A stretch of DNA of 7,077 nt from an uncultured Oscillospiraceae bacterium (GCA_900554775.1 USIK01000038.1:1-7077); one strand, 5' to 3'; counted from the stretch's first letter, positions 1-5,199 are shown. The notes: generated by a model from the sequence alone, not told the origin. Numbers and translations: made by a program.

Positions 1-323
1 TTGGGATAAAAAATGCAAAACCCGGCGATAAAGGCTACGAGATTGATGAAATCGTGCGAAATGAAATAACAAAAAATGGATACCCTAATTACAATCATGC
101 AACAGGGCATCCTATCGGAGAATTTGCGCATAATCCCGGCACGAGTCTTTCGCCAAAAGGCCACAAACGCTCAGGGCTTAACCTGCAAAAAAACGGCGTT
201 TACACCATCGAGCCGAGAATTCAAACCGAAAACGGGGGTTCTATAGAAGAAATGGTTTTAGTGACTGAAAACGGAGGAAAAACGCTTTGCCAGCGCCAAG
301 AAAGCATTTACCTCATAAGGTAA
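1..323 (+). CDS. M24 family metallopeptidase (Xaa-Pro aminopeptidase-like), C-terminal fragment
   Basis: The frame is open from the left edge (first full codon at position 3) to TAA at 321-323, so the start lies outside the window. The GTG at 54 is internal, because the sequence before it (GDKGYEIDEIV) continues the same fold. M24 'pita-bread' enzymes bind two metal ions through Asp, Asp, His, Glu and Glu. The last three ligands are visible: His in HATGHPIG (codon 108-110), Glu in TIEPRI (210-212) and the first Glu of SIEEMVLV (246-248). Family knowledge suggests a cytosolic enzyme removing N-terminal residues before proline. Prolidase or another M24 subgroup is possible, since the two Asp ligands and the N-terminal domain are missing from view. 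It converges with the radical SAM gene, with one base between the two stop codons, so it is probably unrelated to that operon. The fold assignment is firm; the exact substrate is not. Confidence 0.85.
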   Translation, partial: GIKNAKPGDKGYEIDEIVRNEITKNGYPNYNHATGHPIGEFAHNPGTSLSPKGHKRSGLNLQKNGVYTIEPRIQTENGGSIEEMVLVTENGGKTLCQRQESIYLIR

Positions 324-324
324 A

Positions 325-1386
325 TTACACGCGGTTTTCTTTTAAAAGCAAATTCTGCGTGCAATAAAGGTTCTCGGAATTAATCGTTCCGTTCATGCAT
401 CTTCTTGTGTTTGGGCAGCCGCCAAGGCACCTCTCGGCATAACTGCATTTTAAGCAATCGCCTTTAAGATTTTCTTTCGTGAACTTCCTTCTCCAAGAGA
501 AATTATCTGGGTTTTCCCAGATTTCTCTGAGGCTTTTTTCTTTGATGTTGCCTTCTATATATTCTTTGTCCCTTATTGAAGTGCAGCCGATTATATCTCC
601 GTTGTGAAGGATTCCAAAGCTGTAAATTCCCGCAGTGCATCCTTCCCACTCGGGGATTTTTTCATTTTCATCGCAGTGGTAAGATCTTTTATAAACTTCG
701 TCTTGCTTGCTGTTATAGTAGCCAATGCAATCCGCCGGGAAGATATCAATCTTGCCTTCTTTTGAAACTTTGTAGCAGTAATCAATGATATCGTTCATTT
801 GCTTAGGATCTAAAACCCAGTCAGGGCGTTTGCCAAGCGAACCCATCGGCAAACCAATTTGAACCTGCCAGCATTTCACGCCATTTTCAATGAGAAAGTA
901 TTTAAGCTCATCAAGATGATCAATGTTTTGCTTTGTAATGGTTGTGATGCTTCCTGTTTCAACGCCATATTTATTCAAAGTTTCAAAAGATTTTTTCGAG
1001 CGCTGGAATGAGCCTTGTTTCCTGACGAAATCGTGTATGTATTCCGGGCCTTCAAGGCTTATCATGACTCTCACTCCGCCGCCAAGGCTCCCGAGCTCTT
1101 TTGCGATTTCTTCGTTAATAAACCAGCCATTCGTAATTATGTTTATTCCCAGGCCTTTTTCTATGGCATATTTTATAATCTGCACTAAGTCCTTCCTCAT
1201 GAACGGCTCGCCGCCAGAAATGCTTATCCACTGCATTCCTATTTCAGCGCAGCTATCAACGAATTTAAGCGCTTCCTCGGTTGTGAGCTCTCCTGGAAGA
1301 GCATTTTCGCATATTGAACCACAGTGTTTGCATCTCATGTTACAAGCCATTGTTATTTCCCAAACGCAAGTAATCGGGTAAGTCAT
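325..1386 (-). CDS. Radical SAM/SPASM peptide maturase (candidate splicease of the adjacent X-Tyr-Gly precursors)
   Basis: This is a 353-aa radical SAM enzyme. Cys15, Cys19 and Cys22 form the CxxxCxxC site for the [4Fe-4S] cluster that cleaves S-adenosylmethionine, and GGEP at 58-61 is the usual SAM-binding motif. The C-terminus has a complete seven-cysteine SPASM pattern: Cys250, then G263-x4-Cys268, then Cys311-x2-Cys314-x5-Cys320-x3-Cys324, then Cys342. That pattern normally holds two auxiliary Fe-S clusters and is typical of peptide-modifying enzymes. The N-terminus is short (first Cys at residue 15), so no peptide-recognition (RRE) domain is fused there. The ATG at 1386 is preceded by GGGAGG about 11 bases upstream, and an in-frame stop lies between, so no longer start exists. 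It is the last gene of the precursor array, behind a hairpin. The maturase role is strong from context; splicease chemistry is inferred from the YG motifs. A cross-linking or epimerising enzyme is the alternative. Confidence 0.93.
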   Translation of the reverse strand: MTYPITCVWEITMACNMRCKHCGSICENALPGELTTEEALKFVDSCAEIGMQWISISGGEPFMRKDLVQIIKYAIEKGLGINIITNGWFINEEIAKELGSLGGGVRVMISLEGPEYIHDFVRKQGSFQRSKKSFETLNKYGVETGSITTITKQNIDHLDELKYFLIENGVKCWQVQIGLPMGSLGKRPDWVLDPKQMNDIIDYCYKVSKEGKIDIFPADCIGYYNSKQDEVYKRSYHCDENEKIPEWEGCTAGIYSFGILHNGDIIGCTSIRDKEYIEGNIKEKSLREIWENPDNFSWRRKFTKENLKGDCLKCSYAERCLGGCPNTRRCMNGTINSENLYCTQNLLLKENRV

Positions 1387-1410
1387 TTTTTCATTTTCCT
1401 CCCTTGAAAA

Positions 1411-1464
1411 TTAAAATATAAAGTAACCACTAAGACTTGGTTTCCAGGCCAAAGCGGTTACTTT
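1411..1464 (-). terminator. Hairpin with T-rich tail between the precursor genes and the maturase (attenuator or partial terminator)
   Basis: AAAGTAACC at 1420-1428 pairs perfectly with GGTTACTTT at 1456-1464. A shorter inner stem (TTGG with CCAA, 1437-1440 and 1449-1452) can stack inside it. Read on the minus strand, the stem is followed by TATATTTTAATTTT. It begins 7 bases after the last small gene and ends before the maturase ribosome site. The likely role is to let most transcripts stop after the precursor genes, so that peptide exceeds enzyme. The + strand side also has a T-run (TTTTGTTTTTT), so it could work both ways. The stem is AT-rich, so termination is probably incomplete. Confidence 0.55.
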
Positions 1465-1470
1465 TGTTTT

Positions 1471-1638
1471 TTATGCTTCAATTTCATGATTTTCCTTTTT
1501 TTCGGATTTAATTTCTTCTTCAATGGTTTCATCAGTTAAAACAGCTGTGTTAAGTGGTTTTGTGTTTTCAAGTCCGCCCGCAACATCCATCAAAGTTTCA
1601 TCCGTTAACTTTTTGACTTTGCTATTCATCGCTTCCAT
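1471..1638 (-). CDS. Small Gly-Gly leader peptide without a Tyr-Gly core (sixth RiPP precursor-like gene)
   Basis: A 55-aa acidic peptide that I do not recognise as a named family. The start is set at ATG 1638, because GGGAGG lies 9 bases upstream (1648-1653); the frame opens further upstream to 1671, but that ATG would put the ribosome site inside the gene. Residues 10-22 (KLTDETLMDVAGG) resemble double-glycine leaders of several RiPP classes. The remainder, from Leu23, is Glu/Lys-rich and ends HEIEA. A second LTDET copy lies near residues 35-39, which suggests an internal repeat of the leader helix. Unlike its five upstream neighbours, it has no Tyr at all. It sits last in the precursor array, just before the hairpin and the maturase. 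It could be a precursor of another type, a decayed copy, or an accessory peptide. Translation is likely; the role is unknown. Confidence 0.7.
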   Translation of the reverse strand: MEAMNSKVKKLTDETLMDVAGGLENTKPLNTAVLTDETIEEEIKSEKKENHEIEA

Positions 1639-1647
1639 AGTTTTAAT

Positions 1648-1653
1648 CCTCCC
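1648..1653 (-). promoter_or_regulatory. Ribosome binding site fixing the start of the sixth small peptide gene
   Basis: GGGAGG on the minus strand, 9 bases before ATG 1638. It rules out the longer reading from the ATG at 1671, which would add 11 residues and place this site inside the coding region. Confidence 0.75.
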
Positions 1654-1717
1654 GTAAGATTTTAAAAACAAAAGGTTTGCTACAGATCTTCTAAATATGC
1701 CAAATCGAGTTTAAATT

Positions 1718-1912
1718 TTATTTTTCTTCTTTAGTTTTGATTTCTTTTAATTTTTTAAGTATTTCTTCCGGCCTAACAAGCGGTGCACCATAAGCTAAAA
1801 TGGCATGCCTGGGGTCTTTTAAAAATTTTTTTGATTCTTCTTTCAGGTCCGCTCCGCCAGAAATTTTTTCTTCGCCTTTTTTGTCGAGTTTTTTTATTTC
1901 TTTTTCGTTCAT
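1718..1912 (-). CDS. RiPP precursor peptide 5, AYGAP core
   Basis: A 64-aa peptide. The leader runs from residue 1 to Gly19-Gly20 (EEKISGGA) and is Lys/Glu-rich, like those of precursors 1 and 4. An amphipathic linker follows, and the core motif Ala40-Tyr41-Gly42-Ala-Pro is followed by LVRPEE and a charged tail ending KTKEEK. The shared KISGG site and the Tyr-Gly at a similar distance (21 residues after the Gly pair) mark it as a paralogue of the neighbouring precursors. The start ATG has GGGAGTGAG upstream. I infer that it is modified by the radical SAM/SPASM enzyme at 325-1386. If the chemistry is splicease-like, Ala40 would become an alpha-keto-beta-alanine-type unit. No exporter or leader protease is visible nearby. 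Confidence 0.85.
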   Translation of the reverse strand: MNEKEIKKLDKKGEEKISGGADLKEESKKFLKDPRHAILAYGAPLVRPEEILKKLKEIKTKEEK

Positions 1913-1941
1913 TTTGAATTTCTCACTCCCAAAATCATTTA

Positions 1942-2154
1942 TTATTTAGGATTTTTTGGTAAAAACACTTTCTCATCAGCCTTTTTAACCCTAATTCGTG
2001 GCCCACCATACGCCTTCAAAAGTGAAGGGCGTTTCATTAAAGTGTCTATTATTTTTTCTTTGAATCCCTCAGAAATCTTTCCCGGGGCTTTCACTCCGCC
2101 AGATATCTTTTTTTCACATTCTGTTCTTATCTCCTCAATTCCATCTTTACTCAT
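1942..2154 (-). CDS. RiPP precursor peptide 4, AYGGP core
   Basis: A 70-aa peptide. The leader ends CEKKISGG with Gly19-Gly20, the same site and position as in precursors 1 and 5, although Cys13 is peculiar to this copy. A linker with an amphipathic stretch (residues 28-42) leads to Ala48-Tyr49-Gly50-Gly-Pro, then RIRVKK and a basic tail ending PKNPK. The Tyr-Gly follows the Gly pair by 29 residues. The start ATG at 2154 is preceded by GGGAAGGTG about 11 bases upstream. It lies 24 bases after precursor 3 and 29 before precursor 5, which fits one transcript. It is a likely substrate of the maturase at the end of the array. The final product and the site of leader removal cannot be read from the sequence. 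Confidence 0.85.
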   Translation of the reverse strand: MSKDGIEEIRTECEKKISGGVKAPGKISEGFKEKIIDTLMKRPSLLKAYGGPRIRVKKADEKVFLPKNPK

Positions 2155-2178
2155 TTAAATTTTCACCTTCCCAATTAT

Positions 2179-2388
2179 TTATTTGTTTTCTTCTGCAGGA
2201 GCAAACGGTTTAACTGGAAGTTCCGGTTTTTTAAAGGGGTTTAGCGGTTTGATAGGCATTTTCGGGGGTTTAATGTGTGGTCCGCCGTACTTAACAGACC
2301 TTACTACTATTTCTGGATATTTTTTAGGTTCTTTGTCTGACCCACCTGCAATGCTTTCTAATCCTTCTTTGATTTCTTCTTTGCTCAT
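2179..2388 (-). CDS. RiPP precursor peptide 3, KYGGP core with proline-rich tail
   Basis: A 69-aa peptide with a shorter leader than precursors 1, 4 and 5: SKEEIKEGLESIAGG, Gly15-Gly16. The segment KEPKKYP follows, then Lys33-Tyr34-Gly35-Gly-Pro at exactly the same residue numbers as in precursor 2. After HIK the tail is strongly proline- and lysine-rich (nine further Pro in the last 30 residues) and probably extended rather than folded. DNA identity with precursor 2 over the leader start (27 of 27 bases) shows recent duplication. AAGGAGG lies 8 bases before ATG 2388. It is a putative substrate of the adjacent radical SAM enzyme, with Lys33 preceding the modified Tyr-Gly. The other Tyr (Tyr24) is followed by Pro and so is not expected to be a site. 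Confidence 0.85.
   Translation of the reverse strand: MSKEEIKEGLESIAGGSDKEPKKYPEIVVRSVKYGGPHIKPPKMPIKPLNPFKKPELPVKPFAPAEENK
2362..2388 (-). repeat. 27-base direct repeat, copy in precursor 3
   Basis: Identical over 27 bases to 2655-2681; both encode the first nine leader residues (MSKEEIKEG). A second identical block of 16 bases at 2278-2293 and 2571-2586 encodes KYGGP. The two blocks bracket a duplicated leader-to-core unit. Confidence 0.85.
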
Positions 2389-2405
2389 TATAAGCGCCTC
2401 CTTTT

Positions 2406-2681
2406 TTATTTAGACTCTTCTTTATTCTCAGGATTTTCAGGTTCAACGGGGCTTGGGGGAACTAACGGTTGAACCGGTTGCTCGGGCGCAATTACTGGTT
2501 TATCTGTTTTACTAGGTTTTATAGGTCTAAGGCCCGGCCCACCATAAAGAAGCATCGGGCGGTCTATCCTTGGTCCGCCGTACTTAGGGGCCCTTATTAT
2601 TATTTTCGGGTACTTTTTAGGTTCTTTACCCGAACCCCCTGCAACGTTCTCCATTCCTTCTTTGATTTCTTCTTTGCTCAT
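2406..2681 (-). CDS. RiPP precursor peptide 2 with two Tyr-Gly motifs (KYGGP and LYGGP)
   Basis: A 91-aa peptide, the longest of the set. The leader SKEEIKEGMENVAGG ends at Gly15-Gly16. The core carries two motifs 12 residues apart: Lys33-Tyr34-Gly35-Gly-Pro, then Leu45-Tyr46-Gly47-Gly-Pro. The remainder is a proline-rich tail (VPPSPVEPENP) with an acidic-lysine end. Its ATG overlaps the stop of precursor 1 (ATGA at 2678-2681), so the two are probably translationally coupled, and AAGGAGA lies about 9 bases upstream. The first half is a close copy of precursor 3; the second motif looks like an internal repeat of the core. It is a putative double substrate of the radical SAM/SPASM enzyme. One molecule could carry two modified sites with different side chains before the Tyr. 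Confidence 0.86.
   Translation of the reverse strand: MSKEEIKEGMENVAGGSGKEPKKYPKIIIRAPKYGGPRIDRPMLLYGGPGLRPIKPSKTDKPVIAPEQPVQPLVPPSPVEPENPENKEESK
2655..2681 (-). repeat. 27-base direct repeat, copy in precursor 2
   Basis: Exact match to 2362-2388; encodes the same first nine residues of the leader. See the other copy for the second repeated block encoding KYGGP. Confidence 0.85.
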
Positions 2682-2947
2682 TTTCCATCTCTCCTTTTCT
2701 CTTCGCTTTGTGGCTGAAGATCAGTTAATGCTTCTTTCGCATTTTGAGCTAATTTTTTCTCTTTCAAAAATCTTTTGCTATGAGGGGTGTACGGCCCTAT
2801 CGCTCCATACGTCATGGCTGACACTAATCTCGCTGCAAGCGCGTCTTTCATAACTTCCTTAACCTTGACCGGTGCGCCCGCATTAGCTCCGCCCGAAATT
2901 TTTCCCTCATTTTTCTCGTCAATCTTTTTTATCTCTTTTTCGCTCAC
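2678..2947 (-). CDS. RiPP precursor peptide 1, TYGAIGP core
   Basis: An 89-aa peptide starting at GTG 2947, with AAGGAGG 7 bases upstream. The leader, rich in Lys and Glu, ends GKISGG with Gly19-Gly20. An Ala/Val-rich helix (residues 28-45, KVKEVMKDALAARLVSAM) leads to Thr46-Tyr47-Gly48-Ala-Ile-Gly-Pro-Tyr. This is the most divergent core: Pro comes two residues later than in the YGGP copies, and a second Tyr (Tyr53) is followed by Thr. The tail is highly charged and ends RRDGK. It is the first gene of the array, 81 bases after ispH, and its stop overlaps the next start. The shared leader makes it a paralogue of precursors 4 and 5 and a likely substrate of the maturase, though the altered motif leaves more doubt whether it is processed in the same way. 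Confidence 0.82.
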   Translation of the reverse strand: MSEKEIKKIDEKNEGKISGGANAGAPVKVKEVMKDALAARLVSAMTYGAIGPYTPHSKRFLKEKKLAQNAKEALTDLQPQSEEKRRDGK

Positions 2948-3028
2948 TTTAATCCTCCTTGATTTATATTTGTAACTAGTTTCAAAAAATCGTGCACATC
3001 AAATCTATTAAGTTTCACTCCTTTAAAA

Positions 3029-3880
3029 CTATTCCGCAGAATTTTTTAAATAAATTTTTACTTCTTCCAAAGCCTCGCATGGAGTTGAAGCGCCTGCGGT
3101 TATTGCAATATTTTCAAAATTAGTGATGTTATATTCAGCAAGCTCGCTCACATTTTCAATATGAATAACGTTTGAATTTTTAAAACAAACTTCCCGGAGC
3201 TTGCAAGTATTTGAGCTAGCATGTCCGCCAACTACTATTACTAAATCGTTTGTTTTTGATAAATTTTCTGCTTCTTGTTGTCTTAAACTAGTTACATTGC
3301 AAATAGTATCATATATTTCTATGTTTGTAAAGCTTTTTTGAACAAATTCTACACATTTTTTCCATTCTACAGAGGAAAAAGTAGTCTGAGATACCATAAA
3401 TCCTTTTTGATTAATTAATTTTTTATCACTCAAGATTTTTTTAAGTTCCTCAAAATTTTCAAAAACATAGCTTTTTTTCGAAAAATAACTGCGAATGCCC
3501 ATCACTTCAGGATGATTAACGCTCCCAGCAATTAGCAAAAATTCATTTTCAGCGTCATTTTCGCTTACTATTTTATGAATTTTTTTCACGAAATGGCATG
3601 TAGCATCAATGCATTCAATGCCGCGAGATTTGGCTTCTTCCAAAATTTCTTTTTTAACTCCGTGCGACCTAATAACCAAAGTCTCGCCAGAACAAACCTC
3701 AGAAAGCGAGGAAACAGTCCTCGCTCCCTTTTTTTCAAACTCAAGCACAATCCTGGGATTGTTAATTATATTCCCCATGATGCAAATGTGATTTTTTTCT
3801 TCAAGCATTTTTTCGGCCAAAGAAACAGCCCTCTTCACGCCAAAACAAAATCCCGCATTTTTAGCAACTGATATTTTCAA
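3029..3880 (-). CDS. ispH: 4-hydroxy-3-methylbut-2-enyl diphosphate reductase (IspH/LytB)
   Basis: IspH is the last enzyme of the MEP pathway: it reduces HMBPP to IPP and DMAPP on a [4Fe-4S] cluster in the cytosol. The 283 aa match the single-domain family length. The three cluster ligands are Cys12 (GFCFGV), Cys95 (DATCHFV) and Cys194 (DTICNVT). Substrate-pocket residues also seen are His73 (RSHGV), His123 and Glu125 (NHPEVMG), QTT at 165-167 and SSN at 222-224; TAGAST is at 261-266. Two positions are unusual: the motif normally reading IIHNP is IINNP (Asn40), and the usual DATCP has His96. The start is TTG at 3880, with GGGAAG 6 bases upstream; it gives the expected N-terminus and overlaps plsC by 20 bases. 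No S1 (ribosomal protein) domain is fused at the C-terminus, as happens in some clostridia. The identity is secure. Confidence 0.94.
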   Translation of the reverse strand: MKISVAKNAGFCFGVKRAVSLAEKMLEEKNHICIMGNIINNPRIVLEFEKKGARTVSSLSEVCSGETLVIRSHGVKKEILEEAKSRGIECIDATCHFVKKIHKIVSENDAENEFLLIAGSVNHPEVMGIRSYFSKKSYVFENFEELKKILSDKKLINQKGFMVSQTTFSSVEWKKCVEFVQKSFTNIEIYDTICNVTSLRQQEAENLSKTNDLVIVVGGHASSNTCKLREVCFKNSNVIHIENVSELAEYNITNFENIAITAGASTPCEALEEVKIYLKNSAE

Positions 3881-4484
3881 TTTTATCTTCCCTCAATTTT
3901 TTAATATTATCCATTATCAAATTAGTCGATTTTTTAAGGTCTTGCCGAGTTTCAATAGTTAAATCTGCTGAATTTATAGCCTCACCATAGCAAATTTTGG
4001 TTTTTTTGAAAAGTTTAACACGGTTATTTCCTCCGCCGCCAGTTATGCAAACGGGCAAAACCACCGAACCCGACTGAGAAGCTATTAAAGTTGCTCCAGA
4101 ACGAGGTCTCAAAAATTCACCTGTTTTTGAGCGAGTCCCTTCAACGAAAATGCCCAAAATCCCGCCGGATTTAGGAATCTCAAGAGCATAATTCAGCGCT
4201 TCTTTGTCGCCTTTGCCCCTTTTAACAGGAAAAACGCCCACCGCACGAAGAAATTTGCTGAAAATCTTGCTTTTGAAAAGTTCTTGCTTGGCCATAAACT
4301 GGATCGGAGCAGGGTGCGTCAAAGCCAAATATATCGGATCAACATTTGAAAGGTGGTTCGAACAAACCACATACCCGCCCGAAAGTTTTTTTATGTTTTC
4401 GGTTCCGCTCACCTCATAAGGGAAAAAGAATTTAATAAACGGTTTTATTACCGAAACGCAGATTTTATAAAGTTTTTCGTTCAT
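3861..4484 (-). CDS. plsC: 1-acyl-sn-glycerol-3-phosphate acyltransferase (PlsC family)
   Basis: This enzyme acylates lysophosphatidic acid to phosphatidic acid at the inner face of the membrane. At 207 aa it is a normal short PlsC. The catalytic HX4D motif is NHLSNVD (His44, Asp49), the block GVFPVKRG is at 83-90, the phosphate-binding motif EGTRS is at 115-119, and the proline motif LPVCITG is at 143-149. The N-terminus has a hydrophobic-basic stretch (residues 8-23) that probably lies on or in the membrane. Its ATG overlaps the stop of cmk (ATGA, 4481-4484), and its end overlaps ispH, so the three genes are almost certainly one transcript with coupled translation. The acyl donor (acyl-ACP or acyl-CoA) and strict sn-2 specificity cannot be told from sequence. 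Confidence 0.92.
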   Translation of the reverse strand: MNEKLYKICVSVIKPFIKFFFPYEVSGTENIKKLSGGYVVCSNHLSNVDPIYLALTHPAPIQFMAKQELFKSKIFSKFLRAVGVFPVKRGKGDKEALNYALEIPKSGGILGIFVEGTRSKTGEFLRPRSGATLIASQSGSVVLPVCITGGGGNNRVKLFKKTKICYGEAINSADLTIETRQDLKKSTNLIMDNIKKLREDKIENISC

Positions 4485-5125
4485 TGAAAATTCCTCGCAA
4501 TATCACAAATTTTTTCAACGGTTTGCTCCAAAGAAATATCTGAATTATCAATCAAAATTGCATCGCTCGCCATTTTAAGCGGCGCGATCTCCCTGTGGGT
4601 GTCTTGATAATCTCTTTTTTTCAAGTCTTCCAAAATATTTTCAAACGGCACTGACCTTCCAAGCTGATCGAACCTTCTCATCGCGCGGGTTTCAGGCGCC
4701 GCAGTTAAGAAAATTTTGATCTCAGCATTCGGCATAACAACCGTGCCGATGTCTCTCCCGTCCATTACGCAATTTTCGCTTTTTGCAAGGCTTCTTTGCA
4801 GCTCAAGAAGAAAGTCTCTAACCTCAGGGCACTTTGAAATTTTAGAAGTCATTTTAGAAATTTCTTCGGCCCTTATTTTGTCAGTCACGTTCTCGCCATT
4901 TAAAAAAACGTTGAATTTCCCGTCTATGTTTTTAGCTTTCAGATCAATATTTTTAAGGGCGCTTTTAATATTTTCTTCTGAAATTTCATTTGATTTAAAA
5001 TAATAAGCCACCGCTCTGTAAAGCGCACCTGTGTCGATGCTCGTGAAACCAAGGTTTTTAGCCACCAATTTCGAAACGCTGCTTTTCCCGGAGCCCGCCG
5101 GGCCGTCAATTGCAATGCAAATCAT
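4481..5125 (-). CDS. cmk: Cytidylate kinase
   Basis: Cytidylate kinase phosphorylates CMP and dCMP with ATP, recycling cytidine nucleotides from RNA and phospholipid turnover. The 214-aa protein has the P-loop GPAGSGKSS (residues 8-16), the CMP-site motif DTGALYRA (31-38), GRDIGT (123-128) and the lid motif REIAPLKMASDA (178-189), preceded by RDYQDTHR. The central segment of about 40 residues that is typical of bacterial Cmk, and absent from short NMP kinases, is present around 60-100. The ATG at 5125 follows AGGAG by 6 bases. It is the first gene of the cmk-plsC-ispH operon, about 93 bases downstream of the expected start point of the promoter at 5225-5252. The family assignment is secure. 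Confidence 0.95.
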   Translation of the reverse strand: MICIAIDGPAGSGKSSVSKLVAKNLGFTSIDTGALYRAVAYYFKSNEISEENIKSALKNIDLKAKNIDGKFNVFLNGENVTDKIRAEEISKMTSKISKCPEVRDFLLELQRSLAKSENCVMDGRDIGTVVMPNAEIKIFLTAAPETRAMRRFDQLGRSVPFENILEDLKKRDYQDTHREIAPLKMASDAILIDNSDISLEQTVEKICDIARNFQ

Positions 5126-5164
5126 GTTTATCTCCTGCCTTGTTTAATTATTCTGAATATAAAT

Positions 5165-5199
5165 TTAGATTCTAGCCAAATGTCTAGACTAGAACCTAA
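5165..5199. promoter_or_regulatory. Inverted repeat in the cmk leader
   Basis: TTAGATTCTAG (5165-5175) pairs with CTAGAACCTAA (5189-5199), with one mismatch in 11 pairs; a further CTAGA sits in the loop. It lies about 20-55 bases downstream of the predicted transcription start of the cmk operon, so it could be an operator or an mRNA hairpin. The stem is AT-rich with only a weak T-tail on the minus strand, so a terminator for potD is possible but not convincing. Confidence 0.4.

Noticed and set aside
328..360. Weak hairpin (CACGC with GCGTG) at the junction of the converging genes
   Set aside because: Only 5 base pairs with a loop of over 20 bases and no clear T-tract; not a convincing terminator.
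591..785. 64-codon minus-strand frame inside the radical SAM gene
   Set aside because: Fully contained in another frame of a conserved coding region, with no own ribosome site recognised.
923..1381. 152-codon open frame on the + strand opposite the radical SAM gene
   Set aside because: It lies wholly antisense to a gene with intact catalytic motifs, and its protein has no recognisable domain.
1639..1671. Longer N-terminus (MFLKSYGRIKT) for the sixth small gene, which would contain a Tyr-Gly
   Set aside because: The GGGAGG site at 1648-1653 lies inside this extension and points to the ATG at 1638, so the Tyr-Gly is probably not translated.
2183..2413. 76-codon + strand frame rich in Gly and Leu
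   Set aside because: It is the mirror of the proline/lysine-rich precursor 3; its glycine pattern is the complement of Pro codons.
1720..2947. CRISPR-like or tandem DNA repeat array
   Set aside because: The repetition is at the level of small protein-coding genes with diverged DNA and no regular spacers.
2948..3028. Possible promoter for the peptide array (TTGATG with TAGTTA, or TTGAAA with TATAAA, on the minus strand)
   Set aside because: The first pair has a poor -10; the second has a spacer of only 11 bases. Neither is good enough to call, though an independent promoter here is not excluded.
3029..3060. Small hairpin ATTC/GAAT at the end of ispH as a terminator
   Set aside because: The stem is too short and lies in the coding end; read-through into the array seems likely.
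3575..3871. 98-codon + strand frame opposite ispH
   Set aside because: Antisense shadow of a conserved gene, with no family resemblance.
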